Assembly (NCBI GenBank): GCA_018814025.1
Contig: JAHJAM010000018.1
Coordinates: 1-32,021 of the forward strand
DNA: 32,021 nt
From: Patescibacteria group bacterium
GTDB taxonomy: Bacteria > Patescibacteriota > Patescibacteriia > UBA9934 > GWF2-40-263
Reading direction: 5' to 3'
Shown here: positions 15,770-23,260 of the stretch, piece after piece
Position numbering within the stretch: position 1 is the stretch's first letter
Layout of the letters: each line of letters begins with the position of its first letter
The notes under the pieces: generated by a model
What the model saw: the letters and a program-made list of their open reading frames with translations, nothing else
Told to the model about the DNA's origin: nothing
Databases searched by the model: none
Program-made: the position numbers and the translations under genes

Positions 15770-16603
15770 TTAAACCGCGATCTTCATCTTCTCCAGCGGC
15801 GGCTGGGGCTTATATTGCTCTTTAAACATGCGGAATAATTCCTCAACCAACTCCGGATCACCTTCTAATCCCCTTTTAAATGAGTTCGGAGGCAACTGAC
15901 AATTAATCTCTATATGTTCGTGATTATCACGCGTCAACAACTCCTCAACCTGCGGATAATGGTTTTCGTAAATATGCGCATGCGAAATTGAGACCGTCAG
16001 CTTCCCCACCGCGGTTCCGAGCTCCTGCGCAAGCATGGATTGCAGGAGCGCGAAACCGGCCACATCATGTGGATTGCCCAACATCATGTCGTTCGACCGG
16101 ATAATTAAGTGCAGGTTCAGTTTGTTGTTGATAATGTTGATGACCCAAGTAAACGGACAAGGAACATTTTTCTTTTTGGGTGCGGTTAAACCATCAGAAG
16201 CCGGATCCCACATCACAATCACTGCTTGGCGGCTTGATGGTTCATCTTTTAAATGCTGAACAGCGTCTAAAAGTTGATCACGGCCAAAGTGATGTCGCCA
16301 ACGATAACCATAAGCCGTTTCCATAGTGCCATCTTCTTCGGCAAAATCATCCCAAATTTTCGTAAACTGCTGCATGAAGTCTAAATTCTTCGATCCGGTC
16401 AGCATCCACACCACTTCCGCGCAGAAAATCTTGATCGGAATCTTGCGCAAGGTCAAAAGTGGAAATCCCTGTTTAGGAAAAACCTCAAAGGTCATACCCG
16501 GAATCGCCTTGGTGCTCAAACCCGTGCGTTCGCTGTAAATATCCTCGCCCTCTTGGTAGATGCGGCGGATATTTTCCAAGTATTGACCGTCGAAATTCGT
16601 CAT
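15770..16603 (-). CDS. thyA: Thymidylate synthase family enzyme (ThyA-like) with Asn-to-Asp at the base-reading position
   Basis: 277 residues. Catalytic Cys149 (KKKNVPCPFTW), the dUMP-binding RSNDMMLGNPHDVAGFALL (169-187), HAHIY (208-212) and a C-terminal MKIAV all fit ThyA. Conserved R-x-x-D-x-x-L-G-x-P-F-N reads LGNPHD here, so the Asn that reads uracil is Asp180. In L. casei TS that Asn-to-Asp change shifts preference to dCMP, and T4 dCMP hydroxymethylase has Asp there. The enzyme may thus act on dCMP, yet the DHFR, deaminase and tmk neighbours also fit dTMP synthesis. A weak SD (AAGGTGA) lies 7 nt before the ATG. Confidence 0.85.
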   Translation of the reverse strand: MTNFDGQYLENIRRIYQEGEDIYSERTGLSTKAIPGMTFEVFPKQGFPLLTLRKIPIKIFCAEVVWMLTGSKNLDFMQQFTKIWDDFAEEDGTMETAYGYRWRHHFGRDQLLDAVQHLKDEPSSRQAVIVMWDPASDGLTAPKKKNVPCPFTWVINIINNKLNLHLIIRSNDMMLGNPHDVAGFALLQSMLAQELGTAVGKLTVSISHAHIYENHYPQVEELLTRDNHEHIEINCQLPPNSFKRGLEGDPELVEELFRMFKEQYKPQPPLEKMKIAV

Positions 16604-16666
16604 ATTGAAATCACCTTAGCAGACGCTTGTGAACCTTTGAAGGGGATAACTTAAAACAAAAATTTT

Positions 16667-16675
16667 TGCTATAAT
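16667..16675 (+). promoter_or_regulatory. Extended -10 promoter reading into the element before tmk
   Basis: TGCTATAAT is a perfect extended -10 box, followed after 6 nt by ATG 16682, the first copy of the duplicated CATG. The 27620 gene has the same arrangement (TGCTATAAT, 6 nt, ATG). It was presumably the original leaderless promoter of tmk. Confidence 0.65.
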
Positions 16676-16680
16676 AGGCG

Positions 16681-16838
16681 CATGTCCAGTAGTACAACTT
16701 CGATGAAGTTGCATTTTTACCCACGCTGGGTTGAGACTAAACGTTTTTTAATTAAACCAATATATTTAGATTTTAAATCATAACGCAACTTCGTCAGTAA
16801 TATCACGTAAAAATATCGAAGTTGTACTACTGGACATG
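16681..16838 (+). mobile_element. MITE-like element, copy A, inserted at the tmk start codon
   Basis: A 150-bp body (16685-16834) with perfect 20-bp terminal inverted repeats (TCCAGTAGTACAACTTCGAT and its complement) is flanked by CATG at 16681-16684 and 16835-16838. The right CATG contains the tmk ATG. Inside the left end CAACTTC-GAT-GAAGTTG forms a local hairpin, and the right half has GCAACTTC..GAAGTTG, so local and long-range pairings compete. Copy B (23258-23411) shares both ends (GATGAAGTTGC, ACGTAAAAAT..CGAAGTTGTACTAC) but not the centre. No transposase is encoded. A leaderless 33-codon ORF (16682-16783) starts at the upstream ATG. Confidence 0.8.
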
Positions 16839-17498
16839 GAAAAAACCGGAAAACTCATTGTGATTGACGGCACGGACGGCTCGGGTAAGGCTACTCAGAC
16901 CAAACTTTTGGTTGAACGCTTGCAAAAAGACGGGCAGCGCGTCCAGACTTTGTCTTTTCCCCAATACGGCCAAAAAAGTGCGGCTTTAGTTGAGGAATAT
17001 TTGGCCGGCCGCTACGGATCGGCCGAACAAGTCGGGCCTCAAGCCGCTTCCATCTTTTATGCCGTGGATCGTTTCGCGGCCCGCGGCCAAATCAAGGACT
17101 GGTTGAACCAAGGCCAATGGGTAGTGACTGATCGCTTTGTCTCTTCCAACATGGGCCACCAAGGCGGCAAGATTCATGACACCGAAAAACGCAAAGAATT
17201 CTTTCAATGGGAAGACGAACTCGAACACGGCATCTTTAATCTCCCCCGCCCGGACAAAATCATCTTTCTGCACGTGGCAGCGGCCATCGGCCAGCAGCTC
17301 ACCGCCCAGCGCGACGCCATTCAGGACATCCATCAGCAAGACCTGAACCATCTCAAAGACGCGGAAGCCGCTTATCAGCAAATGGCCGAAATTCTGCCCA
17401 ACTTTGAAAGAATCGAATGCGTCCAAGACGGCAATTTACTTCCCATTGAACAAATCCACGAGCGCGTCTTCGCACTCGTTAAGCCTCTTATCACTTAA
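16836..17498 (+). CDS. tmk: Thymidylate kinase
   Basis: 220 residues. Phosphorylates dTMP to dTDP. P-loop DGTDGSGKAT (11-20), the base/sugar site FPQYGQKSAALVEEYLAGRYG, the D-R-x motif VVTDRFVSSNMGHQ, and a C-terminal helical part. Its ATG is the right-hand copy of the CATG duplication flanking element A. There is no SD, so translation of the present mRNA, with ~150 nt of structured leader, is puzzling unless a promoter lies in the element end. It diverges from thyA and completes the dTTP block. Confidence 0.93.
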   Translation: MEKTGKLIVIDGTDGSGKATQTKLLVERLQKDGQRVQTLSFPQYGQKSAALVEEYLAGRYGSAEQVGPQAASIFYAVDRFAARGQIKDWLNQGQWVVTDRFVSSNMGHQGGKIHDTEKRKEFFQWEDELEHGIFNLPRPDKIIFLHVAAAIGQQLTAQRDAIQDIHQQDLNHLKDAEAAYQQMAEILPNFERIECVQDGNLLPIEQIHERVFALVKPLIT

Positions 17499-17502
17499 CT
17501 TT

Positions 17503-18405
17503 ATGAATCAACTCATTACCGTCGGACAGCTGCTGGACCAAACCTGGGACCATTACCGGGACAATTTTAAGGAACTGATGACCGTTTCCGCCTGGATCCT
17601 GATCCTGGCCGTCATTGATGTTTTGGCCCTGTCCTTTTACCCCTCGGCCAGCGAACTGGCCTTGGGCGCAACTTTAACCGGTTCGGAAATATTCGGCGTC
17701 ATCTTGGCCTTTATTTCTTCCGGAATTTTGGCTCCGCTTCTGGGTCTTTGGCTGCTCATTGCCCTGTCTCGCTTAGTCCGATTCCAATTGACCGGCCGCA
17801 AAAACGATGTCAAATCCGGCAAAGCCGGATCCGGCTCTGCCGGAAAAGCCATGTTGGAAGGTTTTCAATACTACTGGTCCGGCTTCTACATCAGCCTCTT
17901 GATTTTACTCGTGCTCTTGGCTGGTTTGGTTATTGGTCTGGGACCGGCCTTCATCTTAGCCGCCATCATGCAAGTGGCCAGCGGTGGCGCCCTAATCATT
18001 CTCTTTAATCTGTTCTTGGTGCTCGGCATCATAGCCGCTTTTGTTTTAGTCTTCACCTGGGGCGTGCAATTCATCCTGGCCCCGTTCGCGCTGTTCATGG
18101 AAGATCAGCGCGGCCTCAATGCCCTCAAGCGCAGCCGCGAATTAATCAAAGGCCGCTTCTGGAGCGTGGTTTTGCGCATCGTGATCCCAAAATTAATTTT
18201 CATGGCCGTGGGCGTATTGCTGCTGGCCATCATCGAATACGTAATTGGCTTGGGCATCACCGGCGTGTCCGGACTGAACTTGGATCTCCAACTGCGCTTA
18301 GGTTCCCTGACCCGAGCCGCCTTCCCTATTCTTATCGTGGCCTTGCTTAACCCGCTTATGGTCATTGCCGATCTCGTCCTCTATCGGGACTTGATGAAAA
18401 AATAA
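17503..18405 (+). CDS. Multi-pass membrane protein, paralog of the next gene
   Basis: 300 residues with about six hydrophobic segments (roughly 23-43, 60-90, 128-160, 170-200, 230-255, 270-290). Function not recognised. The motif FALFMEDQRGLNALKRSRELIKGRFWSVVLRI, with an aromatic-rich N-terminus (LLDQTWDHYRDNFKELM), resembles glycerophosphodiester phosphodiesterase membrane-domain/YciC-like families. A loop after segment two holds an in-frame 30-bp palindrome (SGKAGSGSAG) that the paralog lacks. The start is MNQLITV at 17503, 4 nt after tmk; a longer frame from 17404 overlaps tmk. Confidence 0.8.
   Translation: MNQLITVGQLLDQTWDHYRDNFKELMTVSAWILILAVIDVLALSFYPSASELALGATLTGSEIFGVILAFISSGILAPLLGLWLLIALSRLVRFQLTGRKNDVKSGKAGSGSAGKAMLEGFQYYWSGFYISLLILLVLLAGLVIGLGPAFILAAIMQVASGGALIILFNLFLVLGIIAAFVLVFTWGVQFILAPFALFMEDQRGLNALKRSRELIKGRFWSVVLRIVIPKLIFMAVGVLLLAIIEYVIGLGITGVSGLNLDLQLRLGSLTRAAFPILIVALLNPLMVIADLVLYRDLMKK
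17815..17844 (+). repeat. 30-bp palindrome inserted in frame (family 1, copy 2)
   Basis: TCCGGCAAAGCCGGA then TCCGGCTCTGCCGGA, one mismatch from perfect symmetry and one base from the gyrB copy. Read as SGKAGSGSAG in a hydrophilic loop of the membrane protein. Confidence 0.9.
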
Positions 18406-18408
18406 TCT

Positions 18409-19176
18409 ATGCCCAAACCAACTTCGCTGTCCAAAATTCCCAACGTTTTTCAATTGCTGCAAACCAGCTTGGCCGTGTACCGAGATAATTTTTTAACTAT
18501 CGCCGGCTATGTCACTTGGCTCTTAATTCCATATCTAGGTTTGATCCTGCTGGATCTGGCGCCGGCTGATCATTGGGGCGTCATCACCAGCCAGTTGTTG
18601 CTCAACTTCATCCAAGCCCTGCTCTGGCTGTGGATCATCATCATCTTGGTCACTCTAATCCGCGGTTGGATCAACAAAAAACCCACGTCCGATGAACAGG
18701 TCATGGTTGACGCCTGGCGTTTGATTATCCCCTTGGCCGTCATCGCTTTCATTCAATCCCTAATCATTGTCGGCGGCTTAATCTTCTTTGTCATTCCCGG
18801 CCTGATCTTCTTTGTTTGGTATTCTTTTTCTCAGTTGTCCGTAATTTTAGACAAGCAGCGCGATCTCAAAGCCTTGGCTTTCAGCCGCGAACTCAGCCGC
18901 GGCCGCTTTTGGCTCGTGGCCTGGCAGCTCGCGGGCGGCCCGCTGATCTTCTTAACCTTGTTCTCCTTGATCTTGGGTTTAATCACCGCGACCCTGACTC
19001 CATTGTTTGGCCTGGATCCGGTGGCTTTGGATTTAGCCATTCAAGCCGGCCATACCCCGATTTGGATGTCCGTAATCAGCACCTTAAGCGAAACCTTCAT
19101 CGTGGCGCCCATCCTGCTGATTTATGTCACTCTCTTGTATGAATATTTGAAGAAGGGTAAGGTCGTAAAAAAGTAG
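18409..19176 (+). CDS. Multi-pass membrane protein, paralog of the previous gene
   Basis: 255 residues, about six hydrophobic segments. It shares with its neighbour the N-terminal pattern LLQTSLAVYRDNFLTIAGYV and the central LDKQRDLKALAFSRELSRGRFWLVAWQL. The region matching the neighbour's palindrome loop is shorter here (RGWINKKPTSDEQVMVDAWRL), which shows the insertion is recent in the paralog. It starts 3 nt after the previous stop, so the two form one operon, perhaps with tmk. Function unknown. Confidence 0.8.
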   Translation: MPKPTSLSKIPNVFQLLQTSLAVYRDNFLTIAGYVTWLLIPYLGLILLDLAPADHWGVITSQLLLNFIQALLWLWIIIILVTLIRGWINKKPTSDEQVMVDAWRLIIPLAVIAFIQSLIIVGGLIFFVIPGLIFFVWYSFSQLSVILDKQRDLKALAFSRELSRGRFWLVAWQLAGGPLIFLTLFSLILGLITATLTPLFGLDPVALDLAIQAGHTPIWMSVISTLSETFIVAPILLIYVTLLYEYLKKGKVVKK

Positions 19177-19276
19177 AAAAGAAAATCGCTCGCGTTGCTC
19201 GCTGTAGAAAGGAGCAAGAATGCCTAATCTACAAACGAGTCCACTTTCTACCTTCTCCTATCTACTTTCTACCTTT
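19172..19276 (+). repeat. GTAGAAA / CTTTCTAC-type repeat before gatB
   Basis: GTAGAAA (19172 and 19203) faces CTACTTTCTACC (19261-19273), with GCTCGCGTTGCTCGC between. The same TACTTTC unit is tandemly repeated at 27711-27806. The repeat supplies an AAAGGAG followed 5 nt later by an in-frame ATG (19220), giving an alternative gatB start. Confidence 0.5.
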
Positions 19277-20845
19277 ATGCCGACACTCGAACCGGTCATC
19301 GGACTGGAAATTCACATTCAATTGAAAACCAAATCTAAAATGTTCTGCGGTTGCGCCACCCACGACAGTGCGGTTGCGCCCAACACCAACATTTGTCCGA
19401 TTTGCCTGGGCCATCCCGGCACTTTGCCGGTCCCCAATGAACAAGCGGTTCGCTCCGCGATTTTGATTGGCTTGGCTTTGAATTGCGAAATCGCCAGCCA
19501 TTCCAAATTCGATCGCAAAAATTATTTCTATCCTGATCTGCCCAAAGGCTATCAGATTTCCCAGTTTGATTTGCCCGTGGCCGCCCACGGCCATTTAACC
19601 GTCTCCGTGCCCGGCCCCGGTGGCCGTACCAGTGTGCGCATCGACATCACTCGCGCCCATTTGGAAGAAGACGCGGCCAAAAACCTGCATCACGCCGAGA
19701 CCGGCAAAACTTATGTTGATTACAATCGCGGCGGCACGCCGTTAGTGGAAATCGTGACTGAACCGGACTTTACTTCCCCGGCCCAAGCCAAAGCTTTTTT
19801 GCAGGAACTGCGCTTAATCGCTCGCTACTTAAACATCAGCGACGCGGACATGGAAAAAGGCCACTTGCGCTGCGACGCCAATATCTCCATGCGCCAGCGC
19901 GATGCGGCCGGCGCCATCGTGGGTCCGCGTTTTCATCCCAAAACTGAAATCAAAAATTTAAACTCGTTCAAGCATGTCGAACGGGCTTTGGAATATGAGA
20001 TCCAGCGCCAAACCAAACTTTGGGAGTCTGATGCCCCGCCCGCCGAATCCACCACTCGAGGCTGGGATGATGTGAAGCAAAAAACTGTCGAACAGCGCAC
20101 CAAAGAAGGCTCGGCTGATTATCGCTATTTTCCCGAACCTGATATTCCGCCTTTGGAACTGACGGCCCTGGCTGAAGAATTGCGTTCGCAAATCCCGGAA
20201 TTGCCCGCGGCCCGCCGCGCCCGCTTCATCGATGAGTATGGCTTGCGCCCGGAAGATGCGGCGCAAATCTGCGAAGACAAAGCTTTGTCTGAATTCACGG
20301 AACAGGCTTTCTCCGAACTGCACGCTTGGCTCAAGGCCTTGCCCGAACTGGATGACGTGCAGGATGAAATCATGGACAAGGAAAAAACCCGCATCGCCAA
20401 GCTGTTCGCGGGCTGGCTCCTGTCCAAACTCGGCGGCTTATTGGCTGATCGCGGGATGGCTTATAAAATTATGATGCCCGGCAAAGCCGGGTCCGGCTAC
20501 GCCGGAAAAATCACCCCGGAAAACTTCGCCGAATTCATCACCTTAATCGCCACCGGCAAATTATCATCCAAATCCGGGCTCGCGGTCTTGGGCAAAATGC
20601 TGGATGACGGCGACGACCCCTCGCATATCATGGAAGATCTGAAACTGGGCAAGATGGAAGATGCTGGCGCCTTGGCCGATATCATCGACCGCTTGCTCGC
20701 TAATCACCCCGAAGAAGTGGCCCGCTACCAAGCCGGCAAAACCGAATTGCTCCAGCTCTTCATCGGCCTGGTCTTGAAAGAAACCGAGGGTACGGCCGAT
20801 CCCAAACTCACGGCCAACATCCTGAAAGTAAAACTGGAAAGCTAA
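19277..20845 (+). CDS. gatB: Aspartyl/glutamyl-tRNA amidotransferase subunit B
   Basis: 522 residues from MPTLEPVIGLEIHIQL. Kinase/transamidase subunit that amidates misacylated Glu-tRNA(Gln) or Asp-tRNA(Asn). Motifs: CGCATH..NTNICPICLGHPGTLPVPN (zinc site), YFYPDLPKGYQISQFDLPVA, HLEEDAAK, VDYNRGGTPLVEIVTEPD, and the C-terminal YqeY-like helical domain. Between the cradle and helical domains a 30-bp palindrome copy encodes PGKAGSGYAG. An in-frame ATG at 19220 with AAAGGAG would add 19 residues (LSTFSYLLSTF) encoded by the upstream repeat; family alignment favours 19277. gatA and gatC are not in view. Confidence 0.95.
   Translation: MPTLEPVIGLEIHIQLKTKSKMFCGCATHDSAVAPNTNICPICLGHPGTLPVPNEQAVRSAILIGLALNCEIASHSKFDRKNYFYPDLPKGYQISQFDLPVAAHGHLTVSVPGPGGRTSVRIDITRAHLEEDAAKNLHHAETGKTYVDYNRGGTPLVEIVTEPDFTSPAQAKAFLQELRLIARYLNISDADMEKGHLRCDANISMRQRDAAGAIVGPRFHPKTEIKNLNSFKHVERALEYEIQRQTKLWESDAPPAESTTRGWDDVKQKTVEQRTKEGSADYRYFPEPDIPPLELTALAEELRSQIPELPAARRARFIDEYGLRPEDAAQICEDKALSEFTEQAFSELHAWLKALPELDDVQDEIMDKEKTRIAKLFAGWLLSKLGGLLADRGMAYKIMMPGKAGSGYAGKITPENFAEFITLIATGKLSSKSGLAVLGKMLDDGDDPSHIMEDLKLGKMEDAGALADIIDRLLANHPEEVARYQAGKTELLQLFIGLVLKETEGTADPKLTANILKVKLES
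20477..20506 (+). repeat. 30-bp palindrome inserted in frame in gatB (family 1, copy 3)
   Basis: CCCGGCAAAGCCGGG then TCCGGCTACGCCGGA, a more diverged copy with the same reading frame (PGKAGSGYAG) as in gyrB and the 17503 gene. Confidence 0.85.
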
Positions 20846-20870
20846 AAACCAGGCCCGCGGGCCTGGTTTT
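20845..20870 (+). terminator. Terminator of gatB
   Basis: AAAACCAGGCC / GGCCTGGTTTT (20845-20855, 20860-20870), 11 bp with a CGCG loop. Symmetric, so it may also serve miaA on the other strand. Confidence 0.8.
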
Positions 20871-20875
20871 ACATC

Positions 20876-20948
20876 GTGTCATTCCGAGGAACGAAGTGAC
20901 GAGGAATCTTTCGTTAACTTGAGACCCTTCACTCCGTTCGGGATGACA
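20876..20948 (+). repeat. Intergenic repeat, family 2, overlapping the 3' end of miaA
   Basis: Starts GTGTCATTCCGAGGAACG, contains GACGAGGAATCT, and ends CCGTTCGGGATGACA. On the minus strand its end is translated as the last residues of MiaA (MSSRTE) and supplies the TGA stop. Confidence 0.65.
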
Positions 20949-21894
20949 TAAATTTGTTTACCAATCCGATCGCTTGCTCCTGATCCGCCACCCACTTAAT
21001 CCGCTCATCCCGCTTAAACCAAGTCATTTGACGCTTCGCATAATTGCGAGTGTCTTTTTTTATTTCTTCGATCGCCTCTTTCAGGCTGACTTCACCATCT
21101 AAAAACTTGCAGATCTGCCGATACCCGATTCCACTCATTGAAGGAATCTCGCACCCATATTTTTCTTTCAGTCCCCTGACCTCATTCACCAGCCCGCGTG
21201 CGATCATTTCCTCGACTCGATTATTAATCCGCTCATTCAATGACTCGCGGTCCGCTTGCACGCCAATTTGTAAAACATCATATTTGAATTCGCCTTTAAT
21301 CATTTGCCGCGAAAACGGCCGGCCCGTCTTTTTGCACACTTCCAGCGCCCGCACCAGCCGGCGCTTATTTTGTTTATCGATCACTTCCGCGCCTTCGGGA
21401 TCGAGCTGTTTAAATTCATGAAACAAATCGCCCAACGTCCGTTTTTCTAACTCGGCGCGCAATTCCGGATCCGGCGGCACTTCCGTTAAACTCATATTAT
21501 CGATAACTGCCGAAAGCCACATGCCGGTTCCGCCCGCTAAAATCGGCAATTTGCCGCGCTTTAAAATCTCCTGAATTTTTTCTTCAGCATAGCGCTTAAA
21601 ATCCGCGGCCGAATACTCCTGGTCCGGATTAACCAAATCAATCCCCCAATGAGGAATCCCATCCACCACCAAATACTTACTTTCCCCAAACAAAGCTCCA
21701 ATCTGGCCCTTGACCTGGCCCTGATTCCATTCCCCTTCAACCTTAGCCGTACCAACATCCATTCCCTTGTAAATCTGTCGGGAATCAACCGAAATCACTT
21801 CCCCGCCAAATTTTTTGGCAATCGCAATCCCCAGCCCGGTTTTCCCGGCCGCGGTCGGCCCGACGATGGCGATGATTTTAGGCAGTTTGGACAT
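20929..21894 (-). CDS. miaA: tRNA dimethylallyltransferase
   Basis: 321 residues from MSKLPKIIAIVGPTAAGKTG. Adds a dimethylallyl group to A37 of tRNAs reading UNN codons. P-loop GPTAAGKT (12-19), SVDSRQIYKGMDVGTAK, the HWGIDLVNPDQEYSAADF region, LAGGTGMWLSAV and KRRLVRALEV are all typical. It overlaps the 3' end of miaB by 17 nt, and the two enzymes act in sequence (MiaA makes i6A, MiaB converts it to ms2i6A). The last five residues and the TGA stop come from an intergenic repeat. A frame back to 21939 lies inside miaB. Confidence 0.95.
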   Translation of the reverse strand: MSKLPKIIAIVGPTAAGKTGLGIAIAKKFGGEVISVDSRQIYKGMDVGTAKVEGEWNQGQVKGQIGALFGESKYLVVDGIPHWGIDLVNPDQEYSAADFKRYAEEKIQEILKRGKLPILAGGTGMWLSAVIDNMSLTEVPPDPELRAELEKRTLGDLFHEFKQLDPEGAEVIDKQNKRRLVRALEVCKKTGRPFSRQMIKGEFKYDVLQIGVQADRESLNERINNRVEEMIARGLVNEVRGLKEKYGCEIPSMSGIGYRQICKFLDGEVSLKEAIEEIKKDTRNYAKRQMTWFKRDERIKWVADQEQAIGLVNKFMSSRTE

Positions 21895-23260
21895 ATTCAC
21901 CTTCAAGCAGCCACTTATCAGCTTTGTTAATCTTAACATCTACAATCTTCCCCACCAAACTCTCATCACCTGGGAAACGAGACAGTTTTAGTTCTCGAGA
22001 AAAACCATAACACATCTTTTCAGCTTTCTCATGATGAATCGCCTCTTCGCACCGCTCCACCAGCACACTCACACTCTGCCCCACATATTTCTGATTTAAC
22101 TCCAAAACCGTCTTAATCAACAACTCTTGAATCACGTCCCAGCGCCGGCGTTTTTCCTCGGGACTGACATCGTCTTTGAAAGCTTTGGCCGCGGCCGTGC
22201 CGCTTCTTTGCGAGTACATGGCGTGATAGCTCATGTCGAATTTTACGCGTTGAAACAACTTCACGGTCTTTTCAAACTGCTCCGGCGTTTCCCCGCAAAA
22301 ACCCACGATTAAATCCGTACCCAAAGCGATATTTGGGATTTTCTCTCGCACCCGACGAATTGCATCCTCAAAATCCTCGACCGTATGCTTGCGATTCATC
22401 CGACGCAAAACTTCATTATCTCCGCTTTGCACTGGCAAATGCAGGAAATTTAGATGCGCGGGCAACGCCATGGCCTCAATCACTTCATCATCAAACTCGC
22501 GCGGATGCGGGGCCGTGAAATGCAAGCGCTTAATGCCCGGCACTTGATTCACTTCCCAAAGCAAGGCCGCAAAATGATTTTTGAAAGGATTATGCGCTGA
22601 AAAATTTTCCGCATCCGGCGCCTGATAGCTGTTCACGGTCTGGCCCAGCAAAATGATCTCCACCGCGCCGGCCCGAGCCCGCTCGCGCACATCGCTCATG
22701 ATATCCGCCGTTGGCCGATTCTTTTCCAGACCCCGCGCAAACGGCACCACGCAATAAGTGCAAAAATTATTGCACCCGGTTTGAATCGGAATATATGCCT
22801 GGAAATTATTGCCATAACTGGGCGTGATTTTGAGATAATCCGCGTACTCCTCCCCCTTTCCAACGGAAAGATCAGCAGTGGGTCCTTGCAGCTCCGGCCG
22901 TAAACCGAATATCCAGCGTGGCAATTGCACCATCTCATGAATCGGAAAATAGAAATCCACGGTTGCCGGCAATTTCTTTTTGATGGCCCCATCTTTGTCC
23001 CGGCCCGGCAAACAGCCGGTAATTCCCACCATTAAACCTGGCTTTCTTTCTTTAATTTTGGCTAATTTACGCAATAAGCCCCAAACTCGGTCTTCAGCGG
23101 TCTGACGCACCGAACAGGTATTAATCAACACCAAATCAGCGGAATCGGTCTTGTCTGTTTCCGCAAATCCAATGGACTGCAAAAGTGCGGCCAAACGCTC
23201 GGAATCGCTTTTATTCATCTGGCAGCCGAAAGTGATGATTTGATATTTGGGCTGACTCAT
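21878..23260 (-). CDS. miaB: tRNA-2-methylthio-N6-dimethylallyladenosine synthase
   Basis: 460 residues. Radical-SAM methylthiotransferase acting on i6A37. The N-terminal MTTase domain has cluster-binding C13, C49 and C83. The radical-SAM motif is C163-x3-C167-x2-C170 (GCNNFCTYCVVPFARG), and a C-terminal TRAM domain follows (NQKYVGQSVSVLVERCEE..VDVKINKADKWLLEGEYV). The linker (residues ~126-140, GPTADLSVGKGEEYA) is encoded by a diverged copy of intergenic repeat family 3. The ATG at 23260 belongs to the TATG duplication next to element B, with no SD. Forms a unit with miaA. Confidence 0.95.
   Translation of the reverse strand: MSQPKYQIITFGCQMNKSDSERLAALLQSIGFAETDKTDSADLVLINTCSVRQTAEDRVWGLLRKLAKIKERKPGLMVGITGCLPGRDKDGAIKKKLPATVDFYFPIHEMVQLPRWIFGLRPELQGPTADLSVGKGEEYADYLKITPSYGNNFQAYIPIQTGCNNFCTYCVVPFARGLEKNRPTADIMSDVRERARAGAVEIILLGQTVNSYQAPDAENFSAHNPFKNHFAALLWEVNQVPGIKRLHFTAPHPREFDDEVIEAMALPAHLNFLHLPVQSGDNEVLRRMNRKHTVEDFEDAIRRVREKIPNIALGTDLIVGFCGETPEQFEKTVKLFQRVKFDMSYHAMYSQRSGTAAAKAFKDDVSPEEKRRRWDVIQELLIKTVLELNQKYVGQSVSVLVERCEEAIHHEKAEKMCYGFSRELKLSRFPGDESLVGKIVDVKINKADKWLLEGEYVQTA
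22847..22885 (+). repeat. Diverged family 3 repeat inside miaB
   Basis: Plus strand CTCCTCCCCCTTTCCAACGG then AAAGATCAGCAGTGGGTCC aligns with the repeat at 26247 (reverse complement CTCCTCCCCCTTGCCAAGGG then GGAGGTCGGGAGGGGGTCT), with about nine differences over 39 bases. It is read in frame as GPTADLSVGKGEE. Confidence 0.65.

Noticed and set aside
19160-19220. A terminator after the 18409 membrane protein gene
   Set aside because: GCTCGCGTTGCTCGC has direct, not inverted, symmetry and there is no T tail.
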